Of a DNA stretch of 9,658 nt, positions 1 to 4,875 are shown in pieces (within the stretch, counting starts at the first letter, position 1; each line of letters starts with the position of its first letter). This DNA comes from an uncultured Oscillospiraceae bacterium. Its GTDB lineage: Bacteria; Bacillota; Clostridia; Oscillospirales; Oscillospiraceae. The DNA is taken from contig CAADUW010000093.1 in NCBI GenBank assembly GCA_900752285.1, positions 1 through 9,658 of the forward strand, in the 5' to 3' direction. A model generated the notes under the pieces. The model did not search any database. It had not been told where the DNA came from and saw only the letters and a list, made by a program, of their open reading frames with translations. The position numbers and the translations under genes were made by a program.

Positions 1-20
1 AAAGGGCAAAGCCCTTTTTT
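1..20 (+). terminator. Terminator-like hairpin at the window edge
   Basis: AAAGGGC (1-7) pairs perfectly with GCCCTTT (11-17) around an AAA loop and is followed by further Ts, the shape of a small intrinsic terminator for a plus-strand gene off the left edge. Because the arms are A/T-flanked on both sides, it could act in either direction. It may instead be an internal hairpin of the repeat that follows at 31-118. The upstream gene is not visible, so the role is inferred. Confidence 0.45.
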
Positions 21-30
21 GACAGTCTCA

Positions 31-118
31 AATACATACAGGATTCCTTCGTTTTCCAAACTTTGAATTGGGGCAAAAATCCTGTCTGAGACTTCTTGTC
101 GAATTGCGCGGTGCTGCC
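31..118. repeat. MITE-like intergenic repeat, copy 1 (partial or diverged)
   Basis: This stretch is nearly identical to 2140-2226, sharing the run from AATACATACAG through CGAATTGCGCGGTGCTGCC. It has a few single-base differences and one 1-base indel. The right terminal repeat is present, but the left end is either beyond the window or replaced by unrelated sequence left of base 31. Internally, GTCTCA (25-30) and CAGGATT (39-45) can pair with TGAGAC (87-92) and AATCCTG (78-84), so a transcript would fold. It lies downstream of the minus-strand cobalamin riboswitch. Confidence 0.75.
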
Positions 119-161
119 CTATACTTTTCTGCGGCTTTCACCAAAGATTTTTTTCCAAAAT

Positions 162-204
162 GCTTTTTACCCCCGGCGGGGAGTTTCCGTCGGGGGTGAA
201 AAGC
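162..204. repeat. Long stem-loop, 18-bp stem
   Basis: The left arm (162-179, GCTTTTTACCCCCGGCGG) pairs with the right arm (187-204) through 18 consecutive positions with two G-T wobbles, around a 7-base loop. It would be a very stable hairpin in the minus-strand transcript downstream of the riboswitch. No T-run follows it on either strand; the T-run sits inside the 5' arm on the plus strand. It is therefore not a canonical intrinsic terminator. It could be a processing or stability element, or another dispersed repeat. Confidence 0.6.
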
Positions 205-328
205 TGTATCGGACGATCCGGCAAAAATCGTCCCTTTTGCTGTGTTCCATGCCGCAAAGGGGGACCTGCGACACACAAAAAGGACGAAGCAGCATAGAGC
301 TACCCCGTCCGATTTTACGAAAGCAGAA

Positions 329-356
329 CCGTCTGCTCCGAGTCCGGGAGCGACGG
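329..356 (-). terminator. Candidate riboswitch expression-platform hairpin
   Basis: Reading the minus strand just 3' of the B12 box, CCGTCGCTCC pairs with GGAGC-GACGG (one bulged A) around a 7-base loop. The sequence TTCTGCTTTCG follows. The position and shape fit the terminator stem of a transcription-attenuating cobalamin riboswitch. The T-tract is imperfect, so sequestration control or a role for further downstream hairpins (211-233, 162-204) is possible. An alternative stem GCAGA/TCTGC (324-337) overlaps it and could be the competing fold. Confidence 0.5.
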
Positions 357-365
357 CGGTCAAAT

Positions 366-556
366 CTGCTGAGCAGGTCTCCTGGCTTACGCTTCCCGGG
401 TCATGTGCCAGCCTTCTCAGAGGATTCCCCCAATGACCGACTTTCGTCACACACATGACCTCCACGCATACAGTGGCGGTACCGTCCGGGATTCGCACCC
501 GGTTTCCTATTCTCCATGCAGACCCGAAGGTACCTGCATGGCACTCAGCTTCCTAT
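366..556 (-). ncRNA. Cobalamin (B12) riboswitch
   Basis: The reverse complement carries the diagnostic cobalamin aptamer elements in order. These are ATAGGAA with GGTGCGAATCCCGG, the GCCACTG core (plus coordinates 471-477), CGAAAGTC, GGGGGAATCC followed by TGAGAAGGC, GGGAAG, and the terminal B12 box AAGCCAGGAGACCTGC (373-388). Spacing is as in the AdoCbl-type aptamer. These elements normally sit in the 5' leader of B12 transport, synthesis or B12-alternative enzyme genes and reduce expression when cobalamin is bound. A consensus promoter lies directly upstream on the same strand, so the leader looks functional. No convincing minus-strand gene follows in the remaining 365 bases. The target must lie beyond the left edge, or has been lost. 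The 5' boundary is approximate. Confidence 0.95.
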
Positions 557-570
557 GAAATAATAAGTTC

Positions 571-599
571 AGTATAGCCCCATTTCCACAGTTTGTCAA
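571..599 (-). promoter_or_regulatory. Promoter of the cobalamin riboswitch leader
   Basis: On the minus strand TTGACA (594-599) is followed by a 17-base spacer and TATACT (571-576), a near-perfect housekeeping sigma promoter. The predicted transcript start is near 563-565, only a few bases before the riboswitch aptamer. This supports the leader being transcribed leftwards. Confidence 0.85.
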
Positions 600-659
600 G
601 CACGTCTTTTCCATTTTTCCGTTTCATCGGACAGACGGTAAATTGGAATTCAGCGGGGC

Positions 660-730
660 GAAGCCCCCCTTGGCTCCTCCTTTGGGGGAGCTGTCACGGC
701 GAACGCCGTGACTGAGAGGGCCGAGGGCGT
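660..730. repeat. Palindromic REP-like repeat
   Basis: The core runs from the C-run at 664 to GAGAGGG (714-720) and contains two hairpins. One is GCTCC...GGGGAGC. The other is a perfect TCACGGCG-AA-CGCCGTGA stem (694-711), followed by CTGAGAGGG. This arrangement, a CTCC/GGAG hairpin plus a short GC palindrome plus CTGAGAGGG, is recalled from memory as a very common intergenic repeat in Faecalibacterium and related clostridia. Here it appears inserted into another repeat: its flanks AGCGGGGC (652-659) and TTCGCGCTGTG (731-741) are contiguous at 2256-2274. It has no coding capacity. Together with the surrounding AT-rich DNA it fills the gap from 600 to about 800. Confidence 0.75.
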
Positions 731-802
731 TTCGCGCTGTGCGCCCAATCCCTGTTTATCCTTTTCTGCTTCTATTTTTCCGAGTCCGTCAAAATAGAGG
801 GG

Positions 803-832
803 GTATTTTTCGGAATGGGGCCTGTATTTTTC
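803..832 (+). promoter_or_regulatory. Paired 9-bp direct repeats upstream of a -10 (possible activator site)
   Basis: GTATTTTTC occurs exactly twice, at 803-811 and 824-832, separated by 12 bases, giving a 21-bp period or two helical turns. The second copy covers the position where a -35 box would lie relative to the extended -10 at 843-851. That -35 (TGTATT, 823-828) is weak. Two direct 9-mers with a 12-13 bp spacer next to a poor -35 is the known geometry of LytTR-domain activator sites (AgrA, ComE). The regulator is not in the window and the motif itself is not a recognised consensus, so this is an inference from geometry. Confidence 0.45.
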
Positions 833-842
833 TTCTGTCCCC

Positions 843-851
843 TGCTAGAAT
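843..851 (+). promoter_or_regulatory. Extended -10 promoter for the small-ORF operon
   Basis: TGCTAGAAT is an extended -10 (TGn plus TAGAAT), 22 bases before the start codon at 874. The same TGC-TATNAT form is seen at the two other promoters at 1248-1256 and 2370-2378. The -35 is weak and overlaps a direct repeat, which suggests activator dependence. Confidence 0.55.
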
Positions 852-873
852 AGAAATATCGGAGGTGAGGAAG

Positions 874-924
874 ATGACGGTCCTGGAACGGATTCTGACA
901 TTAAAGCTTCTGGAAAATACCTAA
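874..924 (+). CDS. Very short ORF (16 aa), possible leader peptide or truncated gene
   Basis: ATG at 874 follows GGAGGTGAGG (861-870), one of the strongest ribosome binding sites in the window, and an extended -10 promoter. This makes translation likely despite the length. The peptide is MTVLERILTLKLLENT, with amphipathic and Leu-rich character. The frame stays open after the TAA (922-924) up to 1062, running through SHRKYVGKSGI, so the ORF may be the 5' end of a once longer gene broken by one nonsense change. Alternatively it is a small leader coupled to the membrane protein gene 70 bases downstream. I do not recognise a family with confidence. Confidence 0.45.
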   Translation: MTVLERILTLKLLENT

Positions 925-994
925 TCACACCGGAAATATGTCGGGAAATCCGGCATTCAGGTACGGATAAACGAAAAGAAAAAGGAGAATGCAT

Positions 995-1219
995 ATGTTC
1001 AGTTTTTTGATTACTCTCGCTGTGGGCTGGCTGTTTGTGAAGGCGCTCGCTCTGTCATTTAAGATTGCATGGGGCGCTGCAAAGGCTGCGGCAGTGCTGC
1101 TGTCCGTGCTGGCAATTCCTGTGCTGATCATCGGGCTGGTATGCGTTGGCGGCGTATTTCTGCTGATCCCGCTGGCGTTGGTTGGCTCCGCCTTTGGATT
1201 GCTGAAACTTTGCACCTGA
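995..1219 (+). CDS. Small hydrophobic membrane protein, 74 aa
   Basis: The predicted product is almost entirely hydrophobic. A first membrane segment covers about residues 2-22. A short linker with lysines and a Trp follows (KIAWGAAK, about 23-30). Two closely spaced segments then run from about 31-50 and 52-70, ending in LKLCT. The start at 995 is chosen over the in-frame ATG at 989 because AAGGAG (982-987) lies 7 bases before 995 but only 1 base before 989. No catalytic motif is visible, and I cannot name the family. It follows the 16-aa ORF at 874, probably on the same transcript, and is followed within 10 bases by the separate promoter of the TraX gene. Function is unknown; a small integral membrane protein is the only supportable call. 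Confidence 0.75.
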   Translation: MFSFLITLAVGWLFVKALALSFKIAWGAAKAAAVLLSVLAIPVLIIGLVCVGGVFLLIPLALVGSAFGLLKLCT

Positions 1220-1226
1220 TCCGGGG

Positions 1227-1256
1227 TTGACAGTGTGGGTCCCCGCCTGCTATCAT
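1227..1256 (+). promoter_or_regulatory. Promoter of the TraX-like gene
   Basis: TTGACA (1227-1232), an 18-base spacer and TATCAT (1251-1256) preceded by TGC (1248-1250) form a consensus -35 plus extended -10. The -10 ends 23 bases before the start codon, so the 5' leader is very short, about 15 bases. Confidence 0.85.
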
Positions 1257-1279
1257 ACAGACAGAACGGAGGATCGCTT

Positions 1280-2026
1280 ATGAAAAAAGGACTCAGCGGA
1301 AACGGACTGAAGCTCATTGCGATTGCCGCAATGACCCTTGATCATGTGGCGTGGTGGCTGTTTCCCGGGTATCCCCGGGCGGCACTTCCCCTCTTCCTGC
1401 ATCTGATCGGGCGGCTCACCTGCCCCATCATGTGCTTCTTTGTGGCGGAGGGATATCACTACACCCGTGACGTAAGAAAGTACACGCGACGGTTGTTTCT
1501 CTTTGCACTGATCTCCCATTTTGCCTATCGATTTGCCTCTGCGGATTTCTCCGGCTTGCGCTTTTTCCTGCCCTTCGGAGACGGAAATCTGCTGAATCAA
1601 ACCAGTGTCATGTGGGCTCTTGCCTGGGGACTGGTCATGCTTCGGATTGCGGAAAGTTCCCGCATCCGTCAGGGATGGGTACGGATCATACTGATTTTTC
1701 TTGTCTGTCTGGCTGCCTTTCCCAGTGATTGGAGCTGCATTGCCAGTCTGTGCATTCTTGCCTTCGGCACCAACCGGGGAAACCTGAAAGCGCAGGCGGG
1801 ATGGATGATTTTTTACGTAGCGATTTACGCCGCCGTCTATTCTCTGGCCATTGACCCGGTATATGGGCTGCTGCAGATGGGTGTGGTACTGGCGATTCCC
1901 CTGCTGGCATGCTACAATGGCAGAAGAAGCAACCGCTCCGGAAACGGCAGCGGGATGAAGTGGCTGTTTTACATCTACTATCCCCTGCACCTGGCTCTCA
2001 TTGGTCTGGCACAATACTTTTCCTGA
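1280..2026 (+). CDS. TraX family membrane protein, 248 aa
   Basis: This is an integral membrane protein of the TraX family. In the F plasmid, TraX N-acetylates pilin. The chromosomal clostridial versions stand alone without conjugation genes, as here, and their substrate is unknown. Seen in the sequence: the family N-terminus LKLIAIAAMTLDH (residues 10-22, with Asp21 and His22); the IGRLTCPIMCFFVAEGYHYT block (near residue 50), where the Arg and FVAEG are characteristic; several further hydrophobic segments, suggesting about 7-8 membrane spans; and the C-terminal YYPLHLALI, a typical TraX ending. The start at 1280 is preferred over the upstream GTG at 1235 because CGGAGGA (1267-1273) lies 6 bases before it and the GTG lies inside the promoter. 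It is apparently monocistronic, ending in the hairpin at 2032-2061. Confidence 0.88.
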   Translation: MKKGLSGNGLKLIAIAAMTLDHVAWWLFPGYPRAALPLFLHLIGRLTCPIMCFFVAEGYHYTRDVRKYTRRLFLFALISHFAYRFASADFSGLRFFLPFGDGNLLNQTSVMWALAWGLVMLRIAESSRIRQGWVRIILIFLVCLAAFPSDWSCIASLCILAFGTNRGNLKAQAGWMIFYVAIYAAVYSLAIDPVYGLLQMGVVLAIPLLACYNGRRSNRSGNGSGMKWLFYIYYPLHLALIGLAQYFS

Positions 2027-2031
2027 AATCC

Positions 2032-2061
2032 ATTCCTCCGCCGAAAAAACGGCGGAGGAAT
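2032..2061 (+). terminator. Terminator hairpin after traX, T-tract replaced by a MITE
   Basis: ATTCCTCCGCCG (2032-2043) pairs perfectly with CGGCGGAGGAAT (2050-2061) around AAAAAA, just 5 bases after the traX stop. Only C then TT follows before the mobile repeat begins at 2063. After that repeat comes TTAATTTC. The element probably inserted into the T-rich tail of the terminator. Whether termination is still efficient is uncertain. Confidence 0.75.
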
Positions 2062-2062
2062 C

Positions 2063-2230
2063 TTAAGGCAACACCGCACAATTGCGTCTGCGAGTCTCCG
2101 CCGTCTTTTTGCCCCACTTCTTCAGTTTGAAAAACGAGGAATACATACAGTATTCCTTCGCTTTCCAAACTTTGAATTGGGGAAAAATCCTGTCTGAGAC
2201 TTCTTGCCGAATTGCGCGGTGCTGCCTTAA
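2063..2230. mobile_element. MITE-like element, copy 2 (complete, 168 bp)
   Basis: The ends form terminal inverted repeats. TTAAGGCAACACCGCACAAT on the left matches the reverse complement of the right end, TTAAGGCAGCACCGCGCAAT, with two mismatches. Both ends carry TTAA, so a TTAA or TA target duplication is possible. There is no coding capacity. The right half is nearly identical to 31-118, showing a dispersed family. It is non-autonomous and no matching transposase is in the window. It sits between the traX terminator and the exporter operon. Confidence 0.8.
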
Positions 2231-2250
2231 TTTCTGCGGGTAAAAACAGG

Positions 2251-2283
2251 AATTTAGCGGGGCTTCGCGCTGTGCACTAAATT
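2251..2283. repeat. Short stem-loop repeat (uninterrupted copy)
   Basis: AATTTAG (2251-2257) pairs with CTAAATT (2277-2283), enclosing CGGGGCTTCGCGCTGTGCA. The inner sequence AGCGGGGC|TTCGCGCTGTG recurs at 652-659 and 731-741, split there by a 71-base palindromic repeat. It is probably a small dispersed intergenic element. No gene is seen between here and 2413 apart from the promoter and operator at 2370-2389. Confidence 0.55.
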
Positions 2284-2369
2284 TCATTTTATCTTCCGCC
2301 GTGCCTCTGGACTTATCATTGGTTCCGTACAGATTCTAAAGATTGTCTATTCTTTATTTTTCCGGTTTG

Positions 2370-2389
2370 TGCTATGATAAATTATCATA
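2370..2389 (+). promoter_or_regulatory. Promoter with 17-bp palindromic operator for the exporter operon
   Basis: TGCTATGAT (2370-2378) is an extended -10 box; no clear -35 lies at 17 bp. The -10 hexamer is the first half of a perfect palindrome, TATGATAA-A-TTATCATA (2373-2389), which continues past it toward the start codon at 2413. A protein bound there would block RNA polymerase, so repression is the simple reading. The half-site resembles metal or peroxide sensor boxes (Fur-family TGATAAT-N-ATTATCA, but one base shorter per arm) and would equally suit a MarR or TetR type repressor. No regulator gene for it is adjacent. Confidence 0.65.
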
Positions 2390-2412
2390 CCTTGGGAAAG
2401 GAACTACGCTTT

Positions 2413-4875
2413 ATGGCTAAGGAAAATGACAGCGGCATGAAGAAGGTTGCTGCCTTTATTGTGGACAGGCGGAACCTGTTTTTTCTCATATACGCAGTTG
2501 CGCTGGTATTCAGTCTGTTTTCCCGGAACTGGGTCGAGGTGGAGAATGATATCACCACCTACCTTCCGGGCGATACCGAGACCCGTCAGGGTCTGACGGT
2601 AATGAACGACAACTTTGTGACCTACGGCTCCGCCCGGGTCATGCTGTCCAACGTGACTCAGGAGCGGGCACAAAAAATCGCGGACGACCTTCTGGAGGTA
2701 GAGGGTGTATCCCGGGTGACCTTCGACGACACGGAGGATCACTACCGCAGCGCCTCCGCCCTTCTGGATGTGTCCTTTGATGCGGAAGAAACAGACGAGC
2801 GGGCCATTACGGCCATGCACACCATCGAGGATATGCTCGCCCCCTATGACTGCTACATAGATACCGCGGTAGGCGTAGACTCCTCGGCAGAGCTTGCCAG
2901 CGAAATGGGCGTAATTGTGCTGCTGGCTGCGGTGATCATCGTCATCGTGCTGACCCTGACCTCCAAGGCCTATATGGAGGTGCCGGTGCTCATCATGACC
3001 TTCGGTGCGGCGGCACTGCTCAACATGGGCACCAATTTTCTCTGCGGCAAGATCAGCTTTATCTCCAACTCCGTGACGGTGGTGCTGCAGCTGGCCCTTG
3101 CCATTGACTATGCCATCATCCTGTGCCACCGGTTCTCCGCCGAGCATGAGACAAAAGGGACCCGGGAAGCCTGCATTGATGCGCTGAGCAAGGCAATTCC
3201 GGAAATTTCCTCCAGCAGTCTGACCACCATCTCCGGACTTGCCGCGCTGGCATTCATGCACTTCGGCATTGGTCTGGACATGGCAATCGTGCTGATCAAG
3301 GCAATTCTCCTGAGCCTGCTGTCCGTGTTCACCCTGATGCCGGGGCTCCTGATGCTGTTCAGCAATCTGATTGACCGGACCCATCACAAAAATCTGGTTC
3401 CAAAGATCACCGCCATCGGCAAATTTGATGTGGCGACCCGGTTCGTAATCCCGCCGGTCTTTGTCGCTCTGACCATTGTTGCCTGCATCTTTGCCAATCG
3501 GTGTCCCTATGTGTACACTTACAATGATCTGACCACCGCCAAGCAGAGCGAAAAGCAGGTTGCCGTACAGAAAATCAAGCGCACCTTCGGCAGCAGCAAT
3601 ATGGTTGCCATCATTGTACCCTCGGGAGATTATGAGAAGGAATCTCAGATCCTCACAAAGCTTCAGGCGGAACCCAGCGTAAAATCCACCATGGGTCTTG
3701 CCAGCATTGAAGCCATGGACGGCTATGTGCTGACGGATGCCCTGACGCCCCGGCAGTTTTCGGAGCTGGTGGGACTGGACTATGAGGCGGCAAAGCTTCT
3801 CTACACCGCCTACGCCACCGACAAGAGCCAGTACGGCGAGCTTCTGAACGGGGTCGGCGCCTATAAGGTTCCCCTGTTTGACATGTTCCTGTTTCTGGAG
3901 GAACAGATGCACAACGGCAATATTACGCTGGAGGGCGACACCCAACAGACGCTGGACGATCTGTTTGAGCAGCTGGATCAGGCGAAGCTCCAATTGCAGA
4001 GCGATTCCTACAGCCGGATGGTTGTTTATCTGGACCTGCCGGAGGAAAGCGATGAAACCTTCCAGATGATTGACAAGATCCATGACCTTGTACGCGGACT
4101 TTACGGAGACGATGTGTACGTAGTGGGCAATACCACCAGTGCCATTGACCTGAGCTCCTCCTTCGTTCAGGACAATCTGCTGATCAGTATTCTGTCGGCA
4201 CTGTTCGTCATGATCATCCTGCTGTTCACCTTCAAATCCGCAGGACTTCCCGTGCTGCTGATTCTGGTGATCCAGGGCAGTATCTGGATGAACTTCTCCT
4301 TCCCCGCCATCCGGAACACGCCCCTGTACTTCCTGGGCTACCTGATCGTCAACTCCATTCAGATGGGCGCAAACATTGACTACGCCATCGTGATTTCCAG
4401 CCACTACACGGAGCTGAAAAAGGAATATCCTCCCAAAGAAGCCATTATTGAGGCGCTGAACGCCTCCTTCCCCACCATTTTCACCTCCGGCACCATTCTG
4501 GCGGCGGCAGGCAGCCTGATTGCCGTCATGACCACAAACCCGGTCATTGCCACCATCGGCGACTGCCTGGGCAGAGGCACCATCATTTCCATTGTGCTGG
4601 TTCTGGCCGTGCTGCCCCAGATCCTTGTTCTGGGTGACATCATTATCGTGCGCACCAGCTTTCAGATGCGGGGACTTGACCACAGGGTTCGTACCGCCAG
4701 CGGCACCATGCGGGTCACCGGCCGGGTCCGGGGCTACATCAGCGGCGTTGTGGACGCCCAGATTGACGGCATTCTGACCGGCCAGATCAACGCCTCCATC
4801 ACCACCGGAAACCTGGAGGTCATGGAGGAACATCCCGCAATTGAGGAGGAGGGAACGAAGGATGAAAAAGAATAA
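2413..4875 (+). CDS. MMPL/RND-type membrane exporter, 820 aa
   Basis: This is a predicted proton-driven exporter of the MMPL branch of the RND superfamily, in the cytoplasmic membrane. The layout is the duplicated RND plan. TM1 is at about residues 21-37, with an extracytoplasmic domain at about 38-165 and a cluster of five spans at about 166-327. TM7 is at about 344-361, with a second external domain at about 362-588 and a second cluster at about 589-747. Each half carries the family Asp-Tyr motif: IDYAIILCHRF (near 231) and IDYAIVISSHY (near 655). Full MMPL length is retained. The C-terminal tail (about 761-803) has an unusual run of alternating V/I and G with the pattern VxGxVxGxIxG. The start at 2413 is chosen because AAGGAA (2398-2403) lies 9 bases upstream; the ATG at 2374 lies inside the -10 box. 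The substrate is not deducible. The gene overlaps the next one by 14 bp, indicating translational coupling. Confidence 0.92.
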   Translation: MAKENDSGMKKVAAFIVDRRNLFFLIYAVALVFSLFSRNWVEVENDITTYLPGDTETRQGLTVMNDNFVTYGSARVMLSNVTQERAQKIADDLLEVEGVSRVTFDDTEDHYRSASALLDVSFDAEETDERAITAMHTIEDMLAPYDCYIDTAVGVDSSAELASEMGVIVLLAAVIIVIVLTLTSKAYMEVPVLIMTFGAAALLNMGTNFLCGKISFISNSVTVVLQLALAIDYAIILCHRFSAEHETKGTREACIDALSKAIPEISSSSLTTISGLAALAFMHFGIGLDMAIVLIKAILLSLLSVFTLMPGLLMLFSNLIDRTHHKNLVPKITAIGKFDVATRFVIPPVFVALTIVACIFANRCPYVYTYNDLTTAKQSEKQVAVQKIKRTFGSSNMVAIIVPSGDYEKESQILTKLQAEPSVKSTMGLASIEAMDGYVLTDALTPRQFSELVGLDYEAAKLLYTAYATDKSQYGELLNGVGAYKVPLFDMFLFLEEQMHNGNITLEGDTQQTLDDLFEQLDQAKLQLQSDSYSRMVVYLDLPEESDETFQMIDKIHDLVRGLYGDDVYVVGNTTSAIDLSSSFVQDNLLISILSALFVMIILLFTFKSAGLPVLLILVIQGSIWMNFSFPAIRNTPLYFLGYLIVNSIQMGANIDYAIVISSHYTELKKEYPPKEAIIEALNASFPTIFTSGTILAAAGSLIAVMTTNPVIATIGDCLGRGTIISIVLVLAVLPQILVLGDIIIVRTSFQMRGLDHRVRTASGTMRVTGRVRGYISGVVDAQIDGILTGQINASITTGNLEVMEEHPAIEEEGTKDEKE

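Noticed and set aside
28..498. Long minus-strand ORF (156 aa) across the riboswitch region
   Set aside because: It reads through the highly conserved cobalamin aptamer and the repeat. Its composition is unlike a protein, and no ribosome binding site or family resemblance supports it.
1222..1245. CGGGG...CCCCG hairpin between the small membrane protein gene and traX as a terminator
   Set aside because: It has only 5 bp with a long loop and no T-run, and it overlaps the -35 and spacer of the traX promoter. It is better explained by chance.
2374..2376. ATG at 2374 as the exporter start
   Set aside because: It lies within the -10 box and operator palindrome, with no ribosome binding site. The ATG at 2413 has AAGGAA at a proper distance and a normal N-terminus.
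2404..4833. 809-aa open frame on the minus strand, opposite the exporter gene
   Set aside because: It is a shadow of codon bias in the exporter gene. It is rich in His, Gln and Gly with no domain, while the plus frame has clear membrane spans and MMPL motifs.
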